Part shown: positions 53,084-62,454 of the stretch, one piece after another | Numbering within the stretch: the first letter of the stretch is position 1 | Layout: each line of letters opens with the position of its first letter | NCBI GenBank assembly: GCA_963710725.1 | Contig: CAVQBJ010000002.1 | Span: 372,001-436,000, forward strand | Direction of reading: 5' to 3' | DNA: 64,000 nt | Source of the DNA: CAVQBJ01 sp963710725 | Lineage (GTDB): Bacteria > Actinomycetota > Thermoleophilia > Solirubrobacterales > Solirubrobacteraceae | The notes under the pieces: generated by a model | Databases searched by the model: none | What the model was told of the DNA's origin: nothing | The model's input: only the letters and a program-made list of their open reading frames with translations | Translations under genes and position numbers: made by a program

Positions 53084-54594
53084 CAGCTGCTCCGCGGCCA
53101 ATCCGCCGACCGTCACGCTGGCCGTCAACGGCGACGGCCCGTATACCAGCCCGACGATCACGCCGACGCAGGGCGGCACCTATCACTGGGTGGCCAGCTA
53201 CGGCGGCGACGCGTTCAACCTGCCCGTCGGCCCCGTCGGCTGCAACGACCCCAGCGAACAGGTCACGATCCAGACCACCCCCGGCCTGACGACCAGCGCC
53301 TCGCCCGCGGTCGCCACCGTCGGCACCGCGATCAAGGACGTCGCCACGCTGTCCGGCGGCAACGACCCGACCGGCACGATCACCTGGAAGCTCTACGGCC
53401 CCAGCGATAACAGCTGCACGGCCGCCAACCCGCCGACGGTCACCCTGGCCGTCAACGGCGACGGCCCGTACACCAGCCCGACGATCACCCCCACCCAGGC
53501 CGGCACCTACCACTGGGTGGCCAGCTACGGCGGCGACGCGTTCAACCTGCCCGTCGGCCCCGTCGGCTGCAACGACCCCAGCGAACAGGTCACCATCCAG
53601 GCGACGCCAGCGCTGACCACGAGCGCCTCGCCGGCGAGCGCCACGGTCGGTACGTCGATCAAGGACGTCGCCACGCTGACCGGCGGCGACAGCCCGACGG
53701 GTCGCATCGTCTGGAAGCTCTACGGACCCAACGACCCGGGATGCTCAGCCGCCAACGCGCCGAGCGTCAGTGTGTCGGTGAGCGGCAACGGCGCCTACTC
53801 GTCACCGACGCTCCCCGCGAGCCAGGCCGGCACGTATGAGTGGGTCGCCTCCTACACCGGTGATGCGTTCAACGCCTCCATCGGCCCCGTGGGCTGTGAC
53901 GACCCCGCCGAGCAGGTCACGATCACGCCCGCCGGTCCCGCGCTGACGACGACCGCCACGCCCGCCACCGCGTCGGTCAACACGGCGATCACCGACGTCG
54001 CGACGCTGAGCGGCGCCGTCAACCCGACCGGCACGATCGTGTGGGACCTCTACGGCCCCAACGATCCGAGCTGCTCGGCGTCGAGCCCGCCGAGCGTCAG
54101 CGACACGGTCACCGGCAACGGCCCGTACACGAGCCCGCCGCTCACACCGACCAGCGCCGGCAGCTACCACTGGGTGGCCACGTATGAGAGCGGCGACGCC
54201 AATAACACGTCGGTCGGACCCGTGGGCTGCGCCGACCCCAGCGAAGCGGTCACGATCCAGGCGACGCCAGCGCTGACCACGAGCGCCTCGCCGGCCAGCG
54301 CAAACCTCGGTGCGGCGATCAAGGACGTCGCCACCCTCTCCGGCGGCGACAACCCGACCGGCACGATCACCTGGAAGCTCTACGGCCCCAACGACAGCAG
54401 CTGCTCGGCCACCAACCCGCCGAGCGTCAGCGATACCGTCAACGGGGACGGCGCGTACACGAGCCCCACGATCACCCCGAGCCAGGCCGGCACCTACCAC
54501 TGGGTGGCCAGCTATGGCGGGGACACGTTCAACCTCCCGGTCGGCCCGGTCGGCTGCACCGATCCGAACGAGGCCGTCACCCTCAACCTCGTCC
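51647..54594 (+). repeat. Nine tandem Ig-like repeats of 327-330 bp
   Basis: Unit starts lie at about 51647, 51977, 52304, 52631, 52959, 53286, 53613, 53943 and 54273. Units 3 to 6 are nearly identical in DNA, a sign of recent expansion. The 328-bp spacing between units 4 and 5 reveals the 1-nt insertion. Confidence 0.9.
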
Positions 54595-55325
54595 CCTCGT
54601 TCACGCTGCAGAAGCTCCAGTCGCTGACGACGTCGGGTTACACCTCGAGCCCGATCACGGCGCCGATCGGATCGACGATCAACTACGAGATCGTGGTCAC
54701 GAACACCGGCAACACGCCGCTGTCGCTCGCGCTCGTCGACACGATGTGCACGGCGATCGGTGGCCCGAACGGCGACATCTCCGATGGCTACCTGGCGATC
54801 GGCGGCACCGCGACCTACACGTGCGTGCACGTCGTGGTGGCCGACGACGCCCCGACCTATGTCAACGTGGCGCAGGTGACGGCGACGCCGCCGGGTGGCA
54901 GTCCGCTACCGCCGCAGCGCAGCTCCGTGCTCGCGAACGTGCCGCGCCAGGCCGTCCAGGCCTGCACCACGTCGACGACCAAGCTCACCCAGACGGCGAA
55001 GACCGTCACGACGGTGCACAAGAGCAACGGCAAGACGGTGACGACCAAGAACCAGATCATCACCGCGATCCTGAGCGACCCGAACCACGGGACCGACATC
55101 TCGAAGGTGGTGTTCTCCCTGGACGGGCGCAAGATCAAGACGCTCACGAAGCCGAACCTCTCCGACGGGCGCTTCGAGGTGACCGTCTCGACGGCGAGCA
55201 CGCGCTACGGCGCGCACCGCATCACCGCCGCGGTGACGATGACCTGCGGTCCCGGGCAGACGAAGAACGTGTCCTTCCAGCACGCGCTGCCGGCGATCAA
55301 GATCATTCCGCGGTTCACGGGCTGA
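52900..55325 (+). CDS. Secreted Ig-like repeat protein, 3' part
   Basis: This is the continuation of the 51230 gene in the next frame; the open frame extends back to 52047 but is only meaningful from about 52900. It holds the rest of unit 4 and units 5-9. A DUF11-like domain follows (FTLQKLQSLTTSGYTS, NYEIVVTNTGNTPLSLALVD, with two Cys), then the C-terminal domain shared with the divergent protein (Cys in QACTTSTTK and MTCGPGQ; SKVVFSLDGRKIKTLTKPN; ends IKIIPRFTG). Units 7-9 are more diverged than 3-6. No LPXTG or TM tail. As an independent gene it would have no start signal, so it is probably part of one gene. Confidence 0.8.
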
Positions 55326-55385
55326 GCGTGACGGTGGCGACGGCCCTCTCGAGGACCGTCGCCGCGGCGCGCTGCCGCGCCTCTC

Positions 55386-55853
55386 TCAGCCGCTGAAGAG
55401 GCCGAGCGCCTTACCGCTGGCCTCGAAGTACGGAAGCGCGCGGCCGGTCTCCAGCTGCTCGTTGGCGATGTCGGTCTTGGCGGCGGCGCCCTTACCCGCC
55501 TGCACCGCGGTCACCGCGGCCAGTCCGTCGCCCGCCGCTCCGTAGACGTCAGCGAGGGCCGTCAGCGCCTGTGACTGCGCCGAGCGTCCCGTACTCGTCG
55601 ACGGCTTCTGGCTGCGCACGACGCGGCCGACCGTGCTGAAGTCGGACTGCGCCTTCTTCAGATGGCTCCAGACCGATGAGGCCGTCGCCTTGGTGGGCAC
55701 GGAGTTCGTCGTGGCGAGCAGGATGATGTCGCTCGTGAGCGTCGCCTTGTACGGCGCGAGCGCCCGAACCATGCTGGCGTCGCTCGCCTGCGCCAGGGAC
55801 GGCAGGGCGAGCGCCGGCACCAGGCCGCACAGCAGAAGAAATCGTCGTGGCAT
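55386..55853 (-). CDS. Secreted protein, unknown function
   Basis: The 155-aa exported protein has a clear signal peptide (MPRRFLLLCGLVPALALPSL to AQASD). The mature part is mainly helical and Ala-rich (TASSVWSHLKKAQSDFSTVG, ALTALADVYGAAGDGLAAV) with no Cys. ATG is preceded by AGGAG. It converges on the Ig-repeat gene, about 60 nt away. No family recognised. Confidence 0.72.
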   Translation of the reverse strand: MPRRFLLLCGLVPALALPSLAQASDASMVRALAPYKATLTSDIILLATTNSVPTKATASSVWSHLKKAQSDFSTVGRVVRSQKPSTSTGRSAQSQALTALADVYGAAGDGLAAVTAVQAGKGAAAKTDIANEQLETGRALPYFEASGKALGLFSG

Positions 55854-56019
55854 CGTTGCTCTCCTAAGGCTCTTCAGACGGGGTACCCCTCGTTGTCGGC
55901 CGATGTGGGCACTTCGTTGAGGCCGAACCGCCGGACGGGACGGTTAGCGGCCCTCGGCCGGCAGGCATGTGGCTCGCCTGCAGCACAGTCCTCCTCGTGC
56001 TGGACGCCAGAATAGCGGG

Positions 56020-56292
56020 GTGCACCAGGAGATCCTCGCGCGCGTCCGGGCGATCCCGCCGGGCTGGGTTCGCACGTACGCCGACGTGTCACCGGGCGCG
56101 CCGCGCCTCGCCGGCCATGCCCTGCGGCACTGCGACGACCCGGATCTGCCCTGGCATCGCGTCGTTCGTGCCGACGGCTCGCTCGCCCAGGGCGAGCGCC
56201 AGCGCCGCCGGCTGCGCGCGGAGGGCGTGCCCTTCCGCGGCGAGCGGGTCGCGATGGATCGGGCGCGCCTGGACGAGCTGGACGCCCTCTGA
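56020..56292 (+). CDS. Alkyltransferase-like (ATL) DNA-damage protein
   Basis: The 90-aa protein matches the DNA-binding domain of O6-alkylguanine transferases, but the active-site Cys of PCHR is replaced by Trp: LPWHRVVRADG. This is the hallmark of ATL proteins, which bind O6-alkylguanine without repairing it and hand it to nucleotide excision repair. IPPGWVRTYADVSPGAPRLA is the usual helix-turn-helix entry. GTG 56020 is the likely start. Monocistronic. Confidence 0.9.
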   Translation: MHQEILARVRAIPPGWVRTYADVSPGAPRLAGHALRHCDDPDLPWHRVVRADGSLAQGERQRRRLRAEGVPFRGERVAMDRARLDELDAL

Positions 56293-56416
56293 CGGCGTGT
56301 CGAAGATCTCGGGGGAGCGCTTGGGTCCCGTGGCCGGAGGGTCGATGCTCTCCATGGCGCAACTTGCCGGCCGCCACGGCGTTCGTGGAGAGCGGCAGGC
56401 CCCGCGCCCCGACGAC

Positions 56417-57613
56417 ATGCGCTCAATCGCCCATCGCTGGATCCGACCCACCGTACGTCGCACCCGGGCGGCCGCCTGCGCGCTCGCGGTCTGCCTCTCC
56501 GCGGCGGCGCTCACCGCGCAGCCGGCAGCGAGCGTCGCTCCGACGCCAGCGGCAACCGTTCCCGTTCTGAGCGGCGCGCAGGCGAGCTACCTCGCGCTCG
56601 CCGAGCAGGGCGTGAAGGCCGCCGAGGTGGCGTGGGCCGATCCGACCCACCACTGGTATGACGAGACGCTGAACGACCCTGCGCGCTACCCGCTGGCGAC
56701 GATCTGGGACGTCGTCCCGCTGTTCGAGGCGATCGACGCGATCGCCATTGCCCAGCCGACGCCGGCGAACCTGAGCGCGGTGCGAAGCTTCGCCGCCGGA
56801 GCCGAGCGCTACCTCGACCGCTCGCTGCGACCGGTGCCCGGCTACGCCCCGTATCCGGGCGACCGTGGATCGAACGTGGAGACGTGGTTCGACGACAACG
56901 GCTGGTGGGGACTGGCCTTCGTCAACGCGTACCGCGCCACCGGCGCCTCCCGCTACCTCAGCGACGCAGAGCGCGCGCTCACCTACATCGAACGCGCCGG
57001 ATGGGATCCGCACAGCGGCGGCATCTGGTGGGACACGGCGCACCCCTACAAGGCCGGCGAGGCGCTCGCCTCGGGAACGCTGCTGGCCACACTGCTGTAC
57101 CTGACGACCCACTCCCCGGCCGATCTCGCGGCGGCGAACATGTTCCTCGCCTGGGGCAACACGACCGGGTTCAGTGCCGTCGCCGGCCTCTACGCCAAGT
57201 CCGACTCGAGCCCGGTGCCGGAGGACTACATCGAGGCACCGCTCATCTACGCCCAGGAGCAGCTGTGCGCGGCGACCGCCGCGCCGGCCGACTGCGGGCG
57301 CGTGCAGCCGCTGATCGAAACCTCGCTGCAGCGATTCGGCTCCGACCTCGACTTCGGCCCCCAATACGACACGATCTACCTGCAGTGGATGCTCGCGCTC
57401 TACGGCGCCGACCACGATCCGCGCCTGTACGACCTCGCCGCGAACAACGCCCAGATCGTCGCCGGCGAGGCCCGCGCCGCGAACGGCCTCTATCTGCGGT
57501 CGTGGACCGGCGACCCGCTCAGCGCGTCTGTCGCCGTGCCCAACATGCTCCAGTCCGACGCGTCGGCGCTCAGCCTGTTCGCCTGGCTGGCGGTCTACCC
57601 GCCGCCGTCCTGA
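56417..57613 (+). CDS. Secreted GH76-like glycoside hydrolase (copy 2)
   Basis: The 398-aa exported protein is a paralogue of the one at 41155-42363. Signal peptide: MRSIAHRWIRPTVRRTR then a hydrophobic run to about PAASVA. The catalytic Asp pair is Asp159-Asp160 in WFDDNGWWGLAFVNAYRAT. GGIWWDTAHPYKAGEALASG and EDYIEAPLIYAQEQLC are shared with copy 1. Likely acts on mannan-type surface polysaccharide. ATG 56417 is chosen for the signal peptide. No operon partner. Confidence 0.83.
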   Translation: MRSIAHRWIRPTVRRTRAAACALAVCLSAAALTAQPAASVAPTPAATVPVLSGAQASYLALAEQGVKAAEVAWADPTHHWYDETLNDPARYPLATIWDVVPLFEAIDAIAIAQPTPANLSAVRSFAAGAERYLDRSLRPVPGYAPYPGDRGSNVETWFDDNGWWGLAFVNAYRATGASRYLSDAERALTYIERAGWDPHSGGIWWDTAHPYKAGEALASGTLLATLLYLTTHSPADLAAANMFLAWGNTTGFSAVAGLYAKSDSSPVPEDYIEAPLIYAQEQLCAATAAPADCGRVQPLIETSLQRFGSDLDFGPQYDTIYLQWMLALYGADHDPRLYDLAANNAQIVAGEARAANGLYLRSWTGDPLSASVAVPNMLQSDASALSLFAWLAVYPPPS

Positions 57614-57700
57614 GGCGCCGGGCGCCAGGCGCGGCCCCGCCACGGTGGCAGCCGGCGCTAAGCTCAGCGGTGAGGACCCGTTCGCCGAGCGGGATTGATC

Positions 57701-58405
57701 GTGAGTGAGTCCACCCCCGAACCGCAGCCGTCGTCGTCGCCCGACGCCGGCCCGCCGAGCGGCGTTCGCCCGTGGCGGATGGTCCTGCCGCTCGGCGTCA
57801 TCGCGCTCATCGTGCTCGTCACCGGCGTGGCCGTCGCCACGTCGGGCGGCACCAAGCAGCCGCTGCCCAACAACGTGCACCAGGTGAAGGCCGCCAACTT
57901 CGACGGCGCGGTGGCCTCCCCGGCGGTGAAGGCCCCGCCACTGGCCCTCAACAACTACCTCGGTCAGCCCATCGACCTGACCAACTACCGCGGCAAGGCC
58001 GTGCTGATCACGTTCCTGTACGCGAACTGCCCGACCCTCTGCCCCGTCATCGCCGCCAACCTCCACGCGGCCCAGGATCTCATGGGCGCCGAGGCCCGTA
58101 ACGTGCAGATCATCGCCGTGTCGGTCGACCCGCGCGGCGACACGCCTCGTGCCGTCGCGGGGTTCCTCAAGGCCCACGGGATGGTGGGTCGCATGCAGTA
58201 CCTCATCGGCAGCGCCGCCCAGCTCGCGCGCGTGTGGTCGGCCTGGAACGTCGGATCGTCCCGCGACGCGCAGCAGCCGGACCTCATCAACCACTCCGGC
58301 CTCGTCTACGGGATCGGCGCGAGCGGCAAGCTGACGACGCTCTACCCCGGGAACTTCGCGCCCTCGCAGATCGTGCACGACATTCCCGGCCTGCTGGCGA
58401 GCTGA
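57701..58405 (+). CDS. SCO1/SenC-family copper chaperone
   Basis: The membrane-anchored thioredoxin-fold protein delivers copper to the CuA site of cytochrome oxidase or acts as a thiol reductase. The 234-aa protein has one TM helix (VLPLGVIALIVLVTGVAVA, about 30-48), the CxxxC copper site CPTLC (C110, C114) and the metal His198 in LINHSGLVYGI. GTG 57701 is preferred over TTG 57695. The thioredoxin-like gene follows after 10 nt, so the two probably form an operon for oxidase biogenesis. Confidence 0.92.
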   Translation: MSESTPEPQPSSSPDAGPPSGVRPWRMVLPLGVIALIVLVTGVAVATSGGTKQPLPNNVHQVKAANFDGAVASPAVKAPPLALNNYLGQPIDLTNYRGKAVLITFLYANCPTLCPVIAANLHAAQDLMGAEARNVQIIAVSVDPRGDTPRAVAGFLKAHGMVGRMQYLIGSAAQLARVWSAWNVGSSRDAQQPDLINHSGLVYGIGASGKLTTLYPGNFAPSQIVHDIPGLLAS

Positions 58406-58415
58406 ACGTCCGCGT

Positions 58416-58913
58416 GTGAGCCTGCAGCGTCGCCTGCTCATCGCCGTGATCATCATCGCCGCGGGCGCCGCGTTCGCGGTATTCGGGTTGAAGGGCCGCT
58501 CGACGGCGCCGCGGCCGGCGCCGTCGCTTCCCGCCACCGCGCTCTCAGGGACGCCGGTGACCGTCGGTGCCCTGCGCGGCCGGCCGGCCTTCGTCGTGTT
58601 CTGGGCCAGCTGGTGCACGCCGTGCGCGAGCGAGGCGCCGGCGATCGAGCGGTTCGCGCGCGAGCTCGGGAGCCGTGCGCGCCTGATCGGCGTCGACTGG
58701 AACGACCCGAGCCGGCCCGACGCGCGCGCGTTCGTACGTCGCTACGGCTGGTCGTTTCCGGTCCTCGTCGACGGCGACGGGCTGGTCGGCGACAACTTCG
58801 GCCTGCGTGGACTGCCGACGACCTACCTCCTCGACGCCTCGGGCGACATCGCGTTGACGCTGACCGGTGAGCAGACCGAGCACTCGCTCGCGAGCGCACT
58901 GCAGACGCTGTGA
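58416..58913 (+). CDS. Membrane-anchored thioredoxin-like protein (TlpA/ResA type)
   Basis: The 165-aa protein has an N-terminal TM anchor (RRLLIAVIIIAAGAAFAVFG) and an extracytoplasmic thioredoxin fold with WCTPC (C67, C70) after VVFWAS and the cis-Pro region GLRGLPTTYLLD. It probably reduces cysteines in cytochrome c or in the SCO1 or CuA sites. It is directly downstream of the SCO1 gene. Confidence 0.92.
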   Translation: MSLQRRLLIAVIIIAAGAAFAVFGLKGRSTAPRPAPSLPATALSGTPVTVGALRGRPAFVVFWASWCTPCASEAPAIERFARELGSRARLIGVDWNDPSRPDARAFVRRYGWSFPVLVDGDGLVGDNFGLRGLPTTYLLDASGDIALTLTGEQTEHSLASALQTL

Positions 58914-58916
58914 ACG

Positions 58917-59771
58917 CTACGCGCTTCGGCCCTCGGCGCGAGCCTCCTGCTCGTCGCCGAGCGTTCGCGTGCTGAGCGCGGCCGCCGAGCCACCCCCGAG
59001 CACGCGACGAGTGAGTCCGGGCAGCAGCACACGCAGGGCGGCGGCGACGCCGTACCCACGGGGCACGAAGCGCTCGGGCACGCGCCCGAGCCCGGCCGCG
59101 ACGATCGCCTCCGCCGCCTGCTCGGGCCGGCCGAGCGCATACCGCGCGAGCCGGTGCTCGACCAGCTCGCGCTGCGGGAACCCCTCGGTCGGGATGAACC
59201 CGGGGAGGACGACCCCGACGTGCACGCCGTGCGGTCGCTCCTCGAGGTAGAGCGCGTCGCTCCAGGCGGCGAGCGCCGCCTTGCTCGCCGAGTAGCCGCC
59301 CGACCCGGCGCGCGCCACGCGAGCGGCGGTGCTCGCCACGTTGACGATCGCGCTCGGGGCGCTCGCGCGCAGCAGCGGCAGCAGCGCCTCCGTCAACCGC
59401 ACCTGGGCGTTGAAGTTGATCTCCATCGTGCGGGCGACGAGCGCCCAGCCGCCGTCGGCGAACGCTCCGCGCCCGCCGCTGCCGGCATTGTTGACGAGCA
59501 GATCGAGGCGCCCGCCGGTCCGCTCGTTCACCGCCTCGGCCACACGCGCCGGCGCCGCGGCGTCGGTCAGGTCGACGGCCACGAAGCTGACGTGCTCGCC
59601 GAGCTCCCAGGCGAGCTCGACCAGGCGCTCCTCGCGGCGGGCGACGAGGATGAGGGCCCCGAGACCCTCTCGGGCCAGCCGGCGCGCCGTCGCCTCGCCG
59701 AGGCCACTCGACGCTCCGGTGACGACGGCGGCCCGGCCCGGGACCGCCGGGTGGTGGCCGTTACTCGACAT
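58917..59771 (-). CDS. Short-chain dehydrogenase/reductase
   Basis: The 284-aa classical SDR has TGASSGLGEATARRLA, NNAGSGGRG, the Ser region VNVASTAARVA and the intact active-site YSASK. The long C-terminal tail (RVLLPGLTRRVLGGGSAAA) is like acyl-reductase-type members. ATG 59771 (MSSNGHHP) is chosen over a longer frame. It converges on the thioredoxin gene with a 3-nt gap. Confidence 0.9.
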   Translation of the reverse strand: MSSNGHHPAVPGRAAVVTGASSGLGEATARRLAREGLGALILVARREERLVELAWELGEHVSFVAVDLTDAAAPARVAEAVNERTGGRLDLLVNNAGSGGRGAFADGGWALVARTMEINFNAQVRLTEALLPLLRASAPSAIVNVASTAARVARAGSGGYSASKAALAAWSDALYLEERPHGVHVGVVLPGFIPTEGFPQRELVEHRLARYALGRPEQAAEAIVAAGLGRVPERFVPRGYGVAAALRVLLPGLTRRVLGGGSAAALSTRTLGDEQEARAEGRSA

Positions 59772-59833
59772 CGCCTCGCCGAGCCTACCCGGTCGGGCGC
59801 GCGAGTGCGCGCGCATCTCTATCGTGTGCGCCC

Positions 59834-61156
59834 GTGGACGCGCGGCTGCTCAGCGACCTGCAGGATTGGCTGCGGATCCCGTCGATCTCAACCGGCGAGG
59901 GCGACCCGCAGGCCCTCGAGCGCGCCGCGCAGTGGGTGATCGCGCGGGTCCAGGCGGCGGGCGGCAGCGGCGACCTCGTGACGGTCGGCGACGGCAACCC
60001 GCTCGCGGTCGGCGAGCTGCAGGCCGTCGACGCCGAGGCGCCCACGATCCTGATCTACGGCCACTACGACGTCCAGGGGCCGGGCGATCCGCTGGCCTGG
60101 GACTCGCCGCCGTTTGCGCCCGAGATCCGCGACGGGCGCCTCTACGCCCGCGGTGCCGCCGACGACAAGGGCAACTTCCTGCCGCTCCTGCACGTCGCCT
60201 GCGAGCTGGCGAGCGCCGGCACGCTACCGGTCAACGTCCGCGTGCTCGTCGAGGGCGAGGAGGAGGTCGGCGGCGACTCCGTCACCGAGTGGGTCCGTGC
60301 GGACGAGCGGCGCACCGACGCCGCGATCGTGTTCGACAGCGGCGTTCCGGACCTCGACACGCCGGCGCTCACCGTCGGGCTGCGAGGGATGGTGCAGTTG
60401 CACCTCACCGTGCGCACCGCCGAGCACAACCTGCATTCCGGCCTGTATGGCGGCAGCGTGCTCAACGCGCTGCATGTGCTCGTCGGACAGCTCGCGCACG
60501 TGGTGCCGGGCCCCGACGGCCGCCTGCGCGAGGAGCTGCGCGCCGGCGTCGCACCACCGAGCGAGGCCGAGCTGAGCTCGTGGCAGCAGCTCCCGAGCGG
60601 CGACGCCGTGCTCGCCGGGGTCGGGGGCCACCCGGTGCACGCCGGCGCCGGCGCGGAGTACTACGTGCGCAACGGCGCCGACGCGTCGCTCGACATCAAC
60701 GCGATCGCGGGCGGCGAGCCGCGGTCGATCGTCCCGCCGGTGGCGAGCGCCACGCTGACGATGCGGCTCGCTCCCGGTCAGGATCCCACGGCGATCGAGG
60801 CCACGCTGCGGACCCTGCTGCAGGACGGCCTCCCCGACGGTGCGACGCTCGAGCTATCGGGCGCGCGCGCCCACCCCGCCCTCTTCGCCCCCGACGAGCC
60901 TGCGCTCGTGCTCGCGGCCGAGGCCCTGGAACGCGCCTGCGGACGCAAGCCCCTGTTCCTGCGCTCGGGCGGATCGATCCCGATCGTCGCCGAGATGGCC
61001 GCCCGCGGCTACCCGGTCATCGTCGGCGGATTCGGCCTTCCCGAGGACGCCATCCACGCGCCCAACGAGTCCTACGCCCTGCGCTCGCTGGAGCTCGGGG
61101 AGGCGTCGGCGAGGGAGCTCTTCCAAGGCCTGGCGTCCCTCCCCCGCCGTACCTAG
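59834..61156 (+). CDS. M20-family metallopeptidase (dipeptidase)
   Basis: The 440-aa cytoplasmic enzyme is an M20 di-zinc peptidase, near the CNDP/dipeptidase group. Metal and catalytic motifs: YGHYDVQ (zinc His, catalytic Asp), GAADDKGNFLP (bridging Asp), VEGEEEVGG (catalytic Glu-Glu), VFDSGVP (Asp ligand) and the late His in PEDAIHAPNE. The lid/dimer domain includes HNLHSGLYGG. GTG start; divergent from the SDR. Substrate peptide unknown. Confidence 0.92.
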   Translation: MDARLLSDLQDWLRIPSISTGEGDPQALERAAQWVIARVQAAGGSGDLVTVGDGNPLAVGELQAVDAEAPTILIYGHYDVQGPGDPLAWDSPPFAPEIRDGRLYARGAADDKGNFLPLLHVACELASAGTLPVNVRVLVEGEEEVGGDSVTEWVRADERRTDAAIVFDSGVPDLDTPALTVGLRGMVQLHLTVRTAEHNLHSGLYGGSVLNALHVLVGQLAHVVPGPDGRLREELRAGVAPPSEAELSSWQQLPSGDAVLAGVGGHPVHAGAGAEYYVRNGADASLDINAIAGGEPRSIVPPVASATLTMRLAPGQDPTAIEATLRTLLQDGLPDGATLELSGARAHPALFAPDEPALVLAAEALERACGRKPLFLRSGGSIPIVAEMAARGYPVIVGGFGLPEDAIHAPNESYALRSLELGEASARELFQGLASLPRRT

Positions 61157-61205
61157 CCCAACCGCGAACCGGCGTGCGGGTTCGGTGAGCGCCGGCTGAG
61201 CCAGG

Positions 61206-61242
61206 CACGCTCGACCTCCCTTGTTGTGCGAGGTCGAGCGTG
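61206..61242. terminator. Bidirectional terminator between M20 and transaldolase genes
   Basis: A perfect 13-bp stem (cacgctcgacctc and gaggtcgagcgtg) with an 11-nt loop lies between the convergent stops. A smaller gggcgc/gcgccc hairpin follows at about 61245-61257. There is no long T tract on either strand. Confidence 0.65.
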
Positions 61243-61272
61243 ACGGGCGCAGCGCCCGCAGCGAAGCGAAGC

Positions 61273-62379
61273 TCAGGCCGGCGTGAGCGACTGCTGCTTG
61301 GAGCGCAGCCCCTGCAACAGCTCTTCGAAGGACGCGTAGAACTTCTCCACCCCTTCGCGCTCGAGCGTGTCGGTGACATCGTCGTAATCGACCCCGGCCG
61401 CAGCGAGCTCGCCCATGAGCGCGCGAGCCTCGTCGAGCTGCAGCGTCAGGCGCGGCTTCGGACGACCGTGGTCCTGATACGCCCGCACGGTCTCCTCGGG
61501 CATCGTGTTGACGGTGTCGGGGCCGATCAGCTCGTCGACGTACATCGTGTCGGGGTAGTCGGGGTTCTTCACCGAGGTCGACGCCCACAGGACGCGCTGG
61601 GGCGTCGCGCCCTTGCCGGCCAGGTACTCCCAGCGCTCGCCGGAGAAGACCTCGAGATAGTGCTGATAGGCGAGCCGGGCGTTAGCGATGGCCAGCTTGC
61701 CCTTCAGGTGATCGTGGCCTCCGACCTCCTCCAGGCGCCGGTCGGCCTCGGTGTCGATCCGCGACACGAAGAAGCTGGCCACCGACGCCACGACGCCCGG
61801 ATCGCCGCCCTCGGCCACGAGGCGCTCGAGCCCCCGCACGTAGGACTCCGCGACCTCGGCGTAGCGCTGCAGCGAGAAGATGAGCGTCACGTTGATCGAC
61901 TTGCCCTTCGCGATCACGTCCTCGATGGCGGCAAGCCCGGGCTTCGTGGCCGGGATCTTCACCATCAGGTTGGGGCGGTCGACCTCGCGGTGCAGGCGCA
62001 TCGCCTCGCTGTAGGTGGTGAGCGTGTCGTAGCCCAGTCCGGGATCGACCTCGAGCGAGACGTAGCCGTCGCGGCCGAGGCTCGCGTCGAAGATCGGGCG
62101 GAAGACGTCGCACGCGTCGCGGATGTCCTGCTCGGCGAGCGTCCAGAAGATCTCGCGCGTATCGCTCGTGCGCTCCAGCAGCTCGCGCAGCTGGTCGTCA
62201 TAGGCGTCGCCCGACGCCATCGCCTTCTGGAAGATGGTCGGATTCGACGTCGCGCCCGCCACGGCGTCATCGTCGATGAGGGCCTGCAGGTGACCGTCGC
62301 GGTTGGACGCTCGAGACAGGAAGTCGATCCACACGCTCTGGCCGAGAGCCGAAAGGCGATGCAACGGTGAGGAAGACAC
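61273..62379 (-). CDS. tal: Transaldolase
   Basis: Transaldolase transfers a dihydroxyacetone unit in the non-oxidative pentose phosphate pathway. The 368-aa protein is of the long actinobacterial type, with GATSNPTIFQKAM, SLEVDPGLGYDT, the Schiff-base Lys141 in NLMVKIPAT, NVTLIFSLQRYAEV and RVLWASTSVKNPDYPD. The GTG start follows AAGGAG with 7-nt spacing. It lies 75 nt downstream of the transketolase gene on the same strand, so the two are probably co-transcribed. Confidence 0.96.
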   Translation of the reverse strand: MSSSPLHRLSALGQSVWIDFLSRASNRDGHLQALIDDDAVAGATSNPTIFQKAMASGDAYDDQLRELLERTSDTREIFWTLAEQDIRDACDVFRPIFDASLGRDGYVSLEVDPGLGYDTLTTYSEAMRLHREVDRPNLMVKIPATKPGLAAIEDVIAKGKSINVTLIFSLQRYAEVAESYVRGLERLVAEGGDPGVVASVASFFVSRIDTEADRRLEEVGGHDHLKGKLAIANARLAYQHYLEVFSGERWEYLAGKGATPQRVLWASTSVKNPDYPDTMYVDELIGPDTVNTMPEETVRAYQDHGRPKPRLTLQLDEARALMGELAAAGVDYDDVTDTLEREGVEKFYASFEELLQGLRSKQQSLTPA

Positions 62380-62454
62380 GGATCTTCTCCTTGGTGTTGT
62401 CGTGTGCGCGCGAGCCTGTGTTGAGCTTAATCGGTCTGGCCGTCGCCGCCGTCG

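Noticed and set aside
59329..61188. 619-aa plus-strand open frame
   Set aside because: It overlaps the SDR and M20 genes in the wrong frame and is dominated by Arg/Ala/Pro; the M20 frame has all catalytic motifs.
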